A stretch of DNA of 64,000 nucleotides from Macrocystis pyrifera (GCA_031763025.1 JASSKH010000019.1:11034009-11098008), one strand, 5' to 3'. Shown: positions 37,946-49,653, numbered from the stretch's first letter. Program-made: numbers and translations. Notes: generated from the letters alone by a model not told the origin.

Positions 37946-39540
37946 AATAGCAGAAATATGATACCTACATCGTAGAACGCGTCCGCGGAATACTCTGGAT
38001 CCCAGTACAACGATAGCAAAGTTGATCTTCCTTCACGAACATGTAGCAACGGAACCACATAATTTGACAGGTTTTTGGGTTTTGCTACAATGGCTACTAC
38101 TATTGACAAACCACACAGCCAATGTGTGCATCCATGCAGTCTCACATGGCGTACCCGCCCTTGGCAGACCGAGCCAGAAGGGTGGCCGTTATCCTTCCTG
38201 CAGAAAAGCAGTCCTGACTCCTCCCTGTTCTCTTCCCGCTGTTACCCCCAGGATTGTCCTGCTTCTGTTTGACAGGTGCATCAAACAAATGACTGACGGT
38301 GGGGCTGAGCTTGTGCGGGGTGCTGCTAGAAACCTACACATAACCGCGGCCGTACTTCCAGAATGGGGCGCCATGGTGGTGGTCTCAAAGTGGGCTTTCC
38401 CCTCTTGGCGTAGCGCAACGTGAAGCGAAGTGACAGTGGCTAAATATTTGGCAGACATACGAACGTCGTTGAGAGTATGTGTGCCGGCCGCAAAGCTACT
38501 TTTGCGACTAGTATTAACTCATTAAACGAAGGTTTCACAACGCATACTCCAATTGAGCTCGTTTTGCGCACGCCTGCTGCGGGAGTGCTATAACCCATTC
38601 TTTCTGACTTGAAGAATAATCATGTAGGTAACAACGAATTTCAAACCATGGGTAAGACAGCTAACGAACACAGTGGTTGTGGACATGTTGCATACTGATT
38701 ACCTTCTTAGTAGACAATCTCCCGCTCATAAGACTTTTGTAGGCTCAACGGTTAGTCCGCCTTCTGTCAGGATATTTCTGTCGAAATCCGAATATGTATG
38801 ACAGCTCGAGAAGCGGAGGACAGAACGACATGCATACGGCGACACACAACTTGTCTGAGTACTCGCCTGTTTGAGGGCGCTGGAAACACAAAACGTTACA
38901 ACATTATATATCTTGAATTCCGAAATCCCTTGGAAAATACTACCACTACGCTCTTCAAAAGGCGTCACCTGGATGAAGACCACCTCTTGATGCTTCGTTT
39001 CATTCTGACTAGTCGGTGCTGAGGACCCTGTGTCCCTGTTCTTGGCGTCAACATTAACCTCCTGTTCCTGGATGCGATCAATGTTTTTGCGGTCTAGCCG
39101 CACCTGGACAACGTCATGCATACAAACACCTGTCCTTATACTTCAAGCAGAAAAGCACACGAACTTATCATCTTTCCGACGAAGAGTTTCGCATGCGCAC
39201 AAATTCATGTCTCGGAGGCGGTCAGACACGGATCTTACAAGAAGGCACCTAGTTCGACGCTGCTCTTATACGCTGAGTCCGAGGTCATATGTTTGCGCCG
39301 GATCTGAGATTAAGCAAGGTTCCCACCCTCCAACACGAACCATCTACTCCAAAGGAGGACGCATGAGGGCATGGCCGGCACGCACGTTTCAGCGTAGTTA
39401 CTGCACATCGGTCGACGAGTAGGGCACACCCACGAGTGGAAGGGTAAGAAAAGAAAATGAAAACCTTATACCGGCTAATGCTTGCAGGACTGCGATACTA
39501 TATAGAGTTAGGGCTTCACCAATAGTCTCACCAGCATATC
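37946..39540. other. Mostly unassigned; one coding-like fragment
   Basis: A minus-strand segment near 39020-39121 reads VVQVRLDRKNIDRIQEQE and could be an exon, since GTTAATG follows as a possible donor. Its gene is unknown. A plus-strand frame 38022-38423 (133 codons) has no motif. Nothing else can be supported before the gap. Confidence 0.25.
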
Positions 39541-39640
39541 NNNNNNNNNNNNNNNNNNNNNNNNNNNNNNNNNNNNNNNNNNNNNNNNNNNNNNNNNNNN
39601 NNNNNNNNNNNNNNNNNNNNNNNNNNNNNNNNNNNNNNNN
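39541..39640. other. Assembly gap (100 N)
   Basis: Exactly 100 N, the conventional size for a scaffold gap of unknown length. The sequence immediately to the right is a relic of the tRNA-like satellite unit, so the gap may hide further repeats. Confidence 0.99.
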
Positions 39641-39654
39641 TCAAGCATTCCCAC

Positions 39655-39830
39655 GGGTCGTCGATGTTCATCGAAGGTTGCTAGCTTACGCTCTCTGCGC
39701 TTTCCGCTGATCAATTCGGTGTGAAAGAAAACATACTTACAAGTATGCGCACTCGGCGATAACTGAACCCACGGAATTGAGGCGTACAGCTGCATACGTG
39801 AGGACCTCTACGAACATACGGGCTACCCCT
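39655..39830 (-). repeat. Diverged single copy of the 308-bp tRNA-like satellite unit
   Basis: The strings TTGCTAGCTTACGCTCTCTGCGC, TTTCCGCTGATCAATT, ACTTACAAGTATG, CACTCGGCG and AACCCACGGAATT follow the same order as in the satellite units at 26645-30636 (GCTGCTAACTCACGCTATCG, TTTCCGCGGATC, CTTACGAGTATGAACTCGG, AACCCACGAAGTT). It is much more diverged than any unit in the array and directly follows the assembly gap. Confidence 0.6.
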
Positions 39831-41416
39831 GCCATGGCGCTCGGTTATTCTATGGCATTGCCTGGTTCGCTGGAGCGTATCGTGAAATATGTAGGGTAGT
39901 TGACTTGAGCCGTGTGGTGTCATGTCATCGTCATAGACGAAGACCTGGGCACTCGATCCAAGTGAAGAGGGCGATTGGTCAAATGTATACCGCACAACTG
40001 ACCAATAAATGCAGAACATATTCGTGTCGCTCGGAGCCGCGTCGACCCGGGAAGATCAGGTCCTTTAACTTCTGCATTTCCTGGCCACTTTGCACTGTAA
40101 CCGCCAACACCAACAGTATGCTTGTGCGGAAGAATAGCGTTTCCGTTAGAAACGGGCTATTTGCTTGTAGGGTAAGAAACAACACTCGTTGAGCATGCCA
40201 CTGTCTTTATTGTCATGCCTCGCGGGCGCGAGTTGGCAGCAGTGGAAAGATGTAGCGTAACATGTTAGGTTGACACGTAGCTCCGACTACACGTGTGTAT
40301 GTGATATTGACCCAAGAGTACAAGAGGGGTCACAAGGTTCGCACAAATCGTTATACAGTGTCGGCCTAGAAAGATTGTTGACCTAGATCCTGCAAACCGT
40401 TAATATACGGCATCCCTTGGCCTTAGGGACTTAGAGTAGGGAGCTGCTGGGCGTGCTGGCATACTCTGGCGTGATGACCGAATCTCGACCAAACCTATTG
40501 ACTCGTTCCGTGCCCGCATCAGTTATGGTAGTCGAGAACAAAGAGTCTACTAGGTCGAAGTACCAGTTGCCGCTGTAGATAAATTGTAATAGCTTTCTGA
40601 AGGTAACGGGGGACGAGTGTAATATCTAAAAACATCTCAGAAAAAAGATTGAACGCCATGCCGTGTACGGACCACACGGATAAATGAGTTCGAAGGCAGT
40701 GTCGTCGAACCTCAGCGCAAGCACTATGGTATTGTCCGTGTTTGGCAGGTGTCTCCCCAAGACACTATGCATGCTGCTCTGGATATCCACAATAATGTCA
40801 TCAACTTTTCTTCGAGACACGAGGATCCCACCTCGGCGCAGTGCGAAGAGTAGGCGATGGATGGGTCCTCTTGAACGTAGTTGAGAAAGGGCTCCAAGTA
40901 GCCGTGAACATCAAAGAATAACGCACCTTCCAGAATCACGCTGATCTCCGTCACCTGTGAGGGGAAACAGCCCACACAGAGGGGCATCGAATCCAGTACG
41001 GGATCGGCGAAACGATATGAACCTACAGGGGCAAAACCCGGCTAGTCTACTTCATTAAAGTAAGATCTAAACAATATCTAAGCCGTGGGATCGATTATTT
41101 TGTCTGAACTCGTACTTACAAGCTGCGCGTGCACTCTGTCACCCCACCGTGCCACTGATAGGATATAGCCTCACGATCTTTGTTTGGCTGTTGTTCGCGA
41201 GTACGAGAGTCTACAGGATGCTTGTCCAAACACATGTCGGACCATTTTATATATTTGCACGAGCTTATATCCGCCTCCTGCATTAATATAATGAAGTTCT
41301 ACTACACGCATTGGTGCCGCGTACTTTACGTCGTTGTCTCCAAACAAACGAACCTGTACTGTGCATGAGTCACCACTCGACTTCGGTTTATGAATAAGGC
41401 AAACGACACCACCAAC
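39831..41416. other. Unassigned; two coding-like minus-strand stretches
   Basis: Minus-strand 39979-40185 holds a hydrophobic stretch (FRTSILLVLAVTVQSG). Minus-strand 40626-40987 holds LFFDVHGYLEPFLNYVQ in one frame and TIVLALRFDDTAFELIYP in another. Both look like pieces of exons, and the second could be downstream exons of the hydrolase at 41417-41540. I could not settle frames or splice sites. Confidence 0.25.
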
Positions 41417-41540
41417 CTGGTCAAAGTTGTCCGACAGCCAGCGGACGGCGTTGAACGCGCCTACGCCGCCAGCCGAAGAGCCTCCAAACACAACGGTTGT
41501 GCCATTCCTTGCAGCTCCGAGAACAGTCCCCATTGTTTCC
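41417..41540 (-). CDS. Serine-hydrolase exon, Notum/pectin acetylesterase-like
   Basis: The exon begins after a CAG acceptor and ends before GTTGGT. It encodes GTTVVFGGSSAGGVGAFN followed by AVRWLSDNF. The GxSxGG nucleophile elbow followed by a helix and an Asn-Phe is typical of the pectin acetylesterase/Notum carboxylesterase family, whose members deacylate cell-wall polysaccharide or, in animals, lipidated Wnt. Only this one exon is recognisable. Coding-like stretches at 40626-40987 on the same strand may be later exons. The donor is non-standard in its fourth to sixth bases. The family call rests on one motif and could be another alpha/beta hydrolase. Confidence 0.5.
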
Positions 41541-42412
41541 CTGCCATGAACCCCGGTAAACCATAGGGCCCATATAATGAGCACCGTTTAGAGGAGGTAC
41601 TGATGTTACATTCATGAAATGCAAGGTGACGGAATCATGCTTCGCACAGAGAAGGTGTGTCTAAAAGGTCAACGTGCCGTTTACATTTCCACGGCATATT
41701 CTGGCTGCTGTCATAGCATAACCCGAATCGTGACATGCAGCTCAAAAGGTATAATTGCGTCATGTCGAAATATATACTGACATCTTTGCCGTTCTCGAAT
41801 AAGGGATTCTTGCACACGATACAAACATGCACATGCCTCCCTTGAAACAAATTTCCTTGCCTCCACGCAATCAGGGTCGAACATGGGACAGACCCGTACG
41901 GCTATGGTTGCTTTGATGGGGGAGGGCTACCGACTTCGCACCTCCTTCAATTAACACCACCAATAATGCAGAATCAAGGCAACCACGGATACCCCAAGGT
42001 AGCGTGCAATAATAAAAGGCCCTCGAGCGAGGCCAGCCTCGCACCTTCTTACGTATCCCGGTTACAGCTCTGGCTATCAGTGATACAGACCGCCGAGAAA
42101 CAGTTCACATACATCTGGACAGGCAAACATACTGAAACGCCGAAGCTAGTAAGCAACAGGCAGTAAAGGGTTTCTTTTGGCCTTGAGGCAAAGACGAGCT
42201 CCGTCGCTTCCCCAACTCAGCCTTGTCATATTACTATTAACTATCATGCAAAAGGGGCAGCGCGGCGTCACACTTGGAGCAGCCGTGTGTGTTAAAAAAT
42301 ATCAATGACACGCCAAAAATCATGGAAATATTTTTCTGGGAATGTCCGAAGGTTTGGTATATGTTCTGGTGTTTCGTTTCATGTTGCTAAACCTAATTTG
42401 GGACGACTGCGT
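41541..42412. other. No gene recognised
   Basis: The upstream exons of the hydrolase at 41417-41540 should be here or further right. No GGGWC-type oxyanion-hole exon was found. No repeats are evident. Confidence 0.3.
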
Positions 42413-42495
42413 CATGCTGGCAGAGTGTATAATTTGCCTCGCTAGATAGTCGCTGATATTACCGGTATGGCCGGGGTTTGATACCCAGATACTGC
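42413..42495 (+). repeat. tRNA-like sequence, degenerate
   Basis: A good A-box (TGGCAGAGTGTATAA) is followed 55 nt later by a B-box-like GGGGTTTGATACCC. The right part (TGGCCGGGGTTTGATACCCA) resembles 7910-7930 (TGGCCGGGGTTCGAAGCCCA). It is probably a tRNA-derived SINE head or pseudo-tRNA; full stems are not present. Confidence 0.4.
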
Positions 42496-42639
42496 CCGCA
42501 TGTATCTGAGAGTAGAGCTTGACGGGATTTCTGACGTGAAGGTAAGGGCCCACCTGGTGTGCGCGTTCGGAGCGGCGGGGCGATTGTTTCCACACTCTAT
42601 TGTCCCCTACGTCATAAGGGTAGGCTGCGTGGTTTCAAG

Positions 42640-43440
42640 TTCACGTCCTAGCATCCCCAGCGGCAGCGTCAGTATAGAGGCGCCGGACAGCGATGGCAGC
42701 TGCAGCGCCAGTATGGAGGCCCCAGGCAGCAGCAGCCTCAGCAGCAGCCAGTGTAACTTTGGTGGAAACCCGAATGAGCACGAGCGTGGACGTCAACGAC
42801 ACCAGCAGCAGTACCTACCTCAACAGCAGCAGCAACAGCAGCAGCCGCAACATCGTCAGCACCAGCGGACGCCGGGGGACACTGGTTGGATTGTCGACAT
42901 CTGAAGTAGGTGGTACCAACTGGAGTTTCCTCCGTCTGCGGGAGCGGCCATGGGCAGGGTGTACAAGTACGGGTCGTGTGGTGTCCTAGAACATATGTTC
43001 ACGAGTTTGAGAGCACCGGACGCTTTGTGGGGGGGCGTGAGGTACGTTTGACGCTCATAGTTACACTGTCAGCAGCAACGCACTGCCGAGCCCGCCCGCA
43101 TATATCTATGAAAACATCGGCACGACCTCTTCGGATGACCCTCCGGTCTCTCAGCAGCGTGCCGCAAGCTGGAGCCTTGTTACAGCAACAAGGGGGGCCT
43201 AATTATAGACGGCGATGCTGTTGGACGGGGGAGGTATGAGTGGAGGCCAACCCCAACGTGGCGGGGGCGGTAAGGGCAGAGGCGAACGACAATGGGGCGG
43301 GGGAGGTATGGGCGGAGGCGAACGACGATGGGGGTGGGTGCGGTATGGGCGGAGGCGAATCACAATAGGACCGGGGCGGTGTGTGGGCGGTGGATTGCAG
43401 GGTGATGGATTACAGGAGGCTGGAATGAAAAGGCGGCCAG
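42640..43440 (+). repeat. CAG-rich and GGGCGGAGGCGAACGA-type low-complexity coding repeats
   Basis: CAG/AGC-rich sequence at 42660-42870 reads as Gln- or Ser-rich in different frames. At 43240-43370 a roughly 50-bp unit containing GGGGCGGGGGAGGTATGGGC and GGAGGCGAACGAC is repeated two to three times and reads as Gly/Arg-rich (GGGGMGGGERRWG). Gly/Arg-rich segments are common in gag nucleocapsid regions, which fits the copia remains immediately downstream. Confidence 0.6.
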
Positions 43441-43689
43441 ATTGGGAAGGTGGAAGAGCTCATGAGGGAGGACCCCTTTCCTCGACTATTGACAACCAAG
43501 CGCCGGCGGCAACGAACAGCAGGTAGAGTGGCACACCCTCGTCGTGGCGCATTTCAATTTGTTCGGGCAAGTGTCATGCTCGAAATAGTTCTGGGGGGGT
43601 GTCGTGGTGCCTACAAAGTCGGCGAGTACTAACATGATTGGAGGTAGCGCTGCTTCAATCAACGGCCCTCCCCCCGCCGACAATCAGTA

Positions 43690-44860
43690 TTAAGTGATTG
43701 GTGATGGGAAGACGATGGAGGTTGCATTTCTCAGTCGCGTTGATGTGGTGATGCATTGTGCTGAGGACCTACAAGTCACCGTAAAAATTCCAGCGTTTGT
43801 GCCTGGGGCACCTTTTGGTCCTTTGCTCATTGGACGTGATCCCAAAAAAGCACGGTATGGGCCTTGACCATAAAGAGGTGCACATACTCGAGGGGCGCAG
43901 GTTGTTCAGCAAGAAAAACTCTCGACCACTACGTTGAGGCCAACTTCGTAGCGATGCACGACTAACCCCCCGCAATGCAGCAGTGATGAGGCCAGATGGG
44001 AAACTATGGATGAATGTGAATGATTGGCACCGCTTCCTTGGCAACGCCCGCGATGCTGAATTACGTCAGATTGCATGCCGTTTAGGAATCAAGGTGACGG
44101 GACGTTTGGGTGTTTGCGATGGGTGCGTGGGGTGAAAGAGGATCCGAATAACCGATCGCTAGGTCCAAATTGCGCCGTGGTGAGAGGCGGCTGAAGCACC
44201 AGTACGCCGGCCTCACTGGACTCAGGCAGGCATCGTCAAGCGGTGTTCGGCACTGGCTTTATGATCGTCAACGACGGCACCAACACGGGCTGATCGTTTG
44301 TTTCGCTTGTGGCCAATACTATTGGTTTCTGCACTTTCCTCGCAGTTCGAAATGCCTACAGGAAACCGGTATGCCTTCGCATGATCATTGCCCCTGTATT
44401 CGGTAAAAAAAAACGAGTTCCAAAGCCGAATGGAAGATAACATGAGGCACAAGTTCACGCCCATCCACGGTGCGAAGCGCAGCGGGTGGGTGGGTGGAAA
44501 ACAGGCTGGCTCTTGATACCTAGGAGGGTGATGGCCACATTCTTGGCGGCTCAGACCGTGTTCGATGTGTTGGACTTCCTTGCCAAGGCGCTGAATTATC
44601 AAGGAACACGTGGCTGAAAGCAAACGCGTAGATGTGCGACGCGCCCAACCGCATGGCATGGCGCGGATGGTTGAAAGGCCGGCATGACGTGCTCGTTCAA
44701 CAAGTGGCCCACCCTTCATCACCATATACGATGCCGGGATTCCACTAAAAGGTGAAGCGGATGGCCAACCCAGAGCCTAACGAGGAACCCTGTTTCTGCC
44801 TGAACTCCGGCAGCGACCACCCCTCGGACTGCAGGAAGATCATGCCGTTCCATTAGGCAT
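43690..44860 (+). pseudogene. copia pol fragment: protease end, gag-pre-integrase, integrase
   Basis: Across several frames one reads IGDGKTMEVAFLSRVDVVMH and TVKIPAFVPGAPF (end of the protease domain, cf. the usual YVPGL motif), then KHGMGLDHKEVHILEGRRLF, then NDWHRFLGNARDAELRQIA with VCDGCVG (the HxxLGH...C...C zinc-binding gag-pre-integrase). The integrase core follows as MIVNDGTNTG, CLRMIIAPVF (decayed TDNAPEF), KFTPIHGAKRSG, ENRLAL, DFLAKALNYQ and CFCLNSGSDHPSDC. Stops and frameshifts separate these blocks, so no protein can be made. The D,D-type positions are partly mutated. Identification of the domain order is firm; the exact family within copia is not. Confidence 0.75.
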
Positions 44861-45560
44861 CGCGAGCTAGTCCATCGATGCTACGTTGGCATACCGGAGC
44901 GCACCTTTCTTGGGGTAGTAGGCGACGGCTATAGGAGGAGCTTCGACAGTCTGGCCACCGAATCTGTGAAAGAGAGGATTTGTCGGTAGCCCAGCCCCGT
45001 AACCCTAAGCCCGCCGGGGCTTCGAGGTGTGATAAGAACCGTCGCCGCCGTTTACTGGCCCACCGCCGGAGCTCTCACCATGTGTCCATACCCGCTGGAT
45101 CGCCCACACTACGAGCGTCCAGTACACCTTGGTGGAGTCCTCGTCCGCGCCCATACCCGTTGCGTCGTTCCTACCGCAGCAGCACGACCCGATGCCCGTC
45201 CCATGCGCGACCGATGCACCATCGGAGTCCACCACCGCGCTTCTCCCCTCTGCAAAGGAGAATACGCAGCAGGAGCAGACACCCCGTGTATTACCGGCGG
45301 TGATGCGGTTTGCTTCGTGGCAGAAGAGGAGCATGGGTTAGCCCCACGTCTTCATTTCGATGATAGCCGTAGCGAAGGATATCGGCACGCAAGATGTTGA
45401 CCGGTCCCCACCGCACATGCGAGACCATGGACTACATTTAGGCCCGGCGAGTGAGTTTGCGGCGCACGACTCGTATCGACACGCATACGATGACAAACAT
45501 TCAGATGTGTTGGCGAAATTCGTGTACGTTGATGTGGGAGGTAAATAGCGCCCGCCGTGG

Positions 45561-46512
45561 ACGTTCCTCGCTTTGGTGAACGAGCGAGGTGGTGGCACGT
45601 AGCAACGAAACGGGATCAACGTAACCCAGCTAACCTGGTCATCGCTTGGAATGTTGTATAATATATCAGAGTAGTAACGACGAAGGTCGGACGGTGAGAG
45701 TAGCTTTGGGCGGCGTGCAATCGTCGTTCGCTTGGAGAGTTTAAGCCCGTCCATATCAGTTGTGCGTGCCTTGTTTTCTCGCTTCGATCGCGTGCGAGGT
45801 AAGAGTGGATTCATGCCCTTTCGGTGTCGAGCACGCCATTGGCCAGTCAGAGCTTGTAATGACGTCCACATGTGTCTACATAATGGTTGCGAGGCAATGT
45901 GCGTTTAAGTTGTTTAGTTGTAACGCAGCATGGAGGGCTCGACACAGGCGCCGCGGCAATGACACCAGCACTTGATACACGGCACGAGGGGCCTGTGAAT
46001 TGAAAGGCTATTGCGTGTGTTATGCGTTTATTGGAGGCAGGGGATATTTAAAGCATCGTGATAGTACATGTGGATTACAGTGAACAGATACACTACTACA
46101 GTGAACAGATACACTGTAGCATCCGCCTGAACAGCAACATTTAGTGATTGCCATGTCGTCATCGGTGGTGTAGATATTGTGTTGATATATGCTCCGTTGC
46201 GTGAAACGAAAGATTTTAGCGTTTTCGCGACCTATTGTTTGCCACCCACTCGCAACGTGATTTACACACAAATACTTACTTTTTGTCATTTGTCGCTGCA
46301 AACGGGCTACCGCCTGGCGAACTCTACGCCGTCACACACCCTGTCGTGAGGATTTCTCACCTTCGCGGGCTGTGGTTTTCGGTCATGATTAGCTGTAAGT
46401 AGCTGTCGTCAAGAGAAGTATATACGTTCTGTGGAGTCTCGTCTATTGTCTCATTTAGTGCACTACGTAAATCAACCAATAACGACCACTGCTGCAGCAC
46501 CTTGAAGCCGAG
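45561..46512. other. Unassigned tail of the copia region
   Basis: The longest frame, 45338-45871 on the minus strand (177 codons), has no recognised motif and partly overlaps the copia linker on the other strand. A short tandem duplication ACAGTGAACAGATACACT occurs twice at 46078-46115. No RT or RNase H motif was found. Confidence 0.3.
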
Positions 46513-46514
46513 AC

Positions 46515-47154
46515 GTAGGCCTCCCCTGTTGAGAACCCGCGGAAACTAAATCTCGCGAGAAACGCAAACTTCTGTAATGAACCTCTGTTACAGCGGGTGG
46601 CGCCAGGGAGGGAGGTTCATAGCGCTGTGACTGTCGTGACCAGCGCTATGGGGAGGATAATACGGCGCGAGACCACCGTCCTGATCAGGGTCACGCGTCG
46701 GGTCTATTCGATAGGCAGAGGGCAAGCTTTGGTTAAGCTTTGGTTAGCATCCTCTGGGCGGATCTTATGGGGGCAGGGAGGATCCCCGGTGTGGGAACGC
46801 CTTCGGTCTCGGGTACAGAGCCAGTAACGAGGTTCCGGGACCACCCGGTGTGTACAAAAACACCAAGAGTGAAGAAAGAAAGTCAAAGCCAAGTGATCTG
46901 TGATACCTGTCCTATCGACCCCCAGCCCTTGGGCCCTGCCTTGCCCGTCGTGCCCGTCATCGTGTCTGTGGTGCTACATTGAGTGTTCACGCTGACTGCT
47001 TGCATTTACCGCATTGCATCGATCCACGTTCTGCGTGACCCGATCATTACTGTTTGAAGGAACTTCCTCGAACCCCCAAACAACAGGTGAGCCGGCCTCA
47101 GAGATCTAACGAGTGCAGGTCCTTTTTACGGTCTGAGAGCTGTACTCTGCTGTA
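46515..47154 (+). repeat. Copy 1 of a 560-bp duplicated block with leading 57-bp repeat
   Basis: The block 46591-47154 (CAGCGGGTGGCGCCAGGG...GCTGTACTCTGCTGTA) is nearly identical to 54648-55204. The main differences are an 11-bp internal duplication here (AAGCTTTGGTTAAGCTTTGG) and 4 bp missing. The preceding 46515-46572 (GTAGGCCTCC...AATCTCGCGAGAAA.GCAAACTT) matches 55218-55273, which follows the second copy. The 11-bp duplication breaks the plus-strand frame that is open in copy 2. Confidence 0.85.
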
Positions 47155-49140
47155 TCATGGTGAACCCAGGCTGATCGAAGTGCATTGCAGGAGATCGGAG
47201 TGTTCGCAAAACGTGTACAAGAGATCGGAGCGATTGCAAACTTGTGAAATAATGTCATCGTGTTCTTTGTACAATCCCACGTTTTATCTTGCATAATGCT
47301 TCCTTGCATACCAGTTACTTGTTATATGCACACATCCACATGTTTTCGTTGTCGCCTGCCTTGTATGATGGTGATACGTGCAATATGCTGTTATGTATTC
47401 ACGCTGCCAATGGTGCTCTGCTTGTTTGTTTCATGAGGCTTTGAAGATACCTATCTGGTCATTGCATGCAGGCATACTCGTTGCTCGTGCTCCGTTTGCC
47501 TGTTGCTCGTGCTCGTCTGTTCGCTCGTTGTTCATGATCGCACACTCATGCATGTTCGTTGATAAATCACTGCATGCTATTGACCACATATTGTCCTCAA
47601 AACCGAATGCAACCGACAGGTATCGATACAAGCCAAAGGTGCCGTACGTACTAATACACGCATGCTCTCGTGTACCGTTTGCCTGGTTAGGTAATACCAG
47701 AAACTAACAATGTTGAGGCTTGCGCCGTTTTGGACGTACGCAACCCTATAGAACAATGAACCCCTGGACAGCACTGTGCATTGTCGGCTGGCAATCATAG
47801 AATTTTCAAGAAAACCACGTATATTTTGGTGACTAGTATTCTTGCCGAGATGCTTGTAGACTACATCAGTATTATTAGACCAATCGTCGTATTATGCACA
47901 CCAAATGGAAAGTCCGATGCACGTTTGATCCTCTTCCATGTCTCCGGTCGTACCATTTTCTGTGTTGTATACCAATCGAGCGTTCCGCTCGAGTACCAGG
48001 TACAACACCTGAAGGACTGAAAGACAAGTACAAGAGCAAAGGACAAGAAAAACTGGAGCAGATGAAGATCGGCTACCCAAGCCCTCGGGGGGCACGGTGA
48101 GATAGTTTCAGCTGGACGATGATGAGATTGCACACAACGGAGGAAGGTGTGGCTTGCTGTGTCGGAGGGTTCGGGCTAGATATATCGATGCAGCCCAACC
48201 TGATTAGCACCAGGCTAACAGGTATGGAGCGGGTGAAACAGAACCGTGGTGATCCTTCTCTTTTTCTGATGTCGTATCCACAGTCGAAAATGCTATATTA
48301 TTCTTGCTGACCGTTATTCCTCGAGCGCAAAAAAAAATGGGGGGGGTAGGCTGTGTCGCCCTGATTGACTTAAACTTCAAATCACACACCAAAGCTAGAA
48401 AACTCGCGCAGCGCATGCCGTAATATGCTGGACCACCGATGTAAGACCAGGGACATGGACCCAGCGAGATACCGGTAGCAAGCATGACATTGCGCATACC
48501 CGGTGTGTTCGGAAAGGCATGGAATCTGAGTAGTAAATTGTTTGATGTGCTGTATTCATTTAGACTACCATGGAAAGTATTGCTGTGGGCTGTCAATGTA
48601 TGTACGACTCTATTAGTCAGCCCAACCTGATCAACCGTCAGTCTTTTCGTTGTCACATATCACATGTACTGGTGTTGAAGAATATCTCGCTGCTGGTATC
48701 GAAACAGCAGTAGTAGGGAGTAGTTTTGAATATAATTGCGGGATGAGCGTCTCCCATAGATGGCTGTAAGTGTGAAGCTGGACGGAGTTACTGCTGAGCC
48801 TACCATGCAACGAACACTTGTCGATTGCCGCCCGGATGAAAGGCGCCTCAACTCGGAATTAAAGAAGAGCCGTATCTCCGTCTCTACAATGCTATCAGTA
48901 GTCTAAACACTACGCACGATGCTCAAAAGGATAAAAATAATAGTACTGACGACCTGCACTGCCGTACACGATTATTAATAAATATTATTATTATAAATAT
49001 TAGTACATGTAATTTGGAAAAAAAATACAGGAACCATACTTCTGCTGTACGCTGTACCTGCAGTTTTTGTTTAATTATTTCCCGAACAAGGTTGATTTAT
49101 CGATATCCGGGGTTGGTGAATACTAAACCACAAAAAGCGT
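47155..49140. other. No gene recognised; small local repeats
   Basis: Short repeats occur: GAGATCGGAGTGTTCGCAAA and GAGATCGGAGCGATTGCAAA at 47188-47240. The longest frame (48204-48656, minus, 150 codons) has no known motif. An AT-rich run of TATTATTATTATAA type lies near 48970-49005. Confidence 0.35.
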
Positions 49141-49150
49141 ACAGGGGGGT

Positions 49151-49342
49151 GGCTCGCAGTATGCTTTTTACATATACGTGCATAAAGGACGTACACAATA
49201 TACCCATAACACTAAAACTGTACGGCAAGATCTCGAAGGACCCTTTGGCTCGCAGTATGTTTTTGCACAAACGTACACAGAGGACGTATACAATATATCC
49301 ATGATACTAAAATTGTATGGCAAGATCCCGAGGGACCCTTGA
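49151..49342 (+). repeat. Two tandem copies of a 96-bp unit
   Basis: GGCTCGCAGTATG at 49151 recurs at 49247. Both units continue with GGACGTA.ACAATATA.CCAT.A.ACTAAAA.TGTA.GGCAAGATC and end in GGACCCTT. The shared CGGCAAGATCTC string also appears in the 169-bp repeat at 49654. Confidence 0.8.
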
Positions 49343-49450
49343 GCCTATCTCTCTTCCTATCTTGACGAGTTATCATGTTGATTCGTCGACACAGCACATA
49401 CACAGCAGTATCTGCTGGATGCACTACACAACACCCGTATGTATATATGT

Positions 49451-49532
49451 AGGGTGAAGAATCAGCACGGACACTATTGGTGGATGTCGACGAGTAGAAG
49501 AACGGCTTAATGTGAAGAACACACACATACAC
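49451..49532 (+). repeat. Dispersed ~80-bp module (also three times at 55.6-58.0 kb)
   Basis: GTGAAGAATCAGCACGGACA, then GGTGGATGTCGACGAGTAGAAGAACGG and TGAAGAACACACAC. This matches the conserved module in the foldback element at 55612-55690 (minus), 56628-56710 (plus) and 57928-58015 (plus), so it is a fourth copy outside that structure. Confidence 0.65.
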
Positions 49533-49653
49533 CATATTTACACGAGGCATACTTGAAGCTGGATGAACAGAGTGAAGCTGGGTAGAAGACGTTGGTCCAA
49601 AAACTCAAGACAACAACCTGAAGAATGATTTATATTATATGGGTAATACTATT

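Larger units (their letters stand above)
42600..45560 (+). mobile_element. Degenerate Ty1/copia retrotransposon (gag-like to post-integrase)
   Basis: The order of remains fits a copia element on the plus strand: a Gln/Ser-rich then Gly/Arg-rich gag-like segment (42640-43500), the end of the protease, the gag-pre-integrase domain and the integrase core, then a Pro/Ser-rich linker with GLHLGPASEF near 45430. The reading frame is broken many times. No reverse transcriptase or RNase H domain and no LTR pair could be identified, so the element is truncated or has decayed further right. Its left and right limits are approximate. Confidence 0.65.

Noticed and set aside
44222-44725. 167-codon minus-strand frame
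   Set aside because: It lies opposite the copia integrase blocks, whose order on the plus strand is unmistakable.
45338-45871. 177-codon minus-strand frame
   Set aside because: No known motif, and it partly overlaps the linker of the copia element on the other strand.
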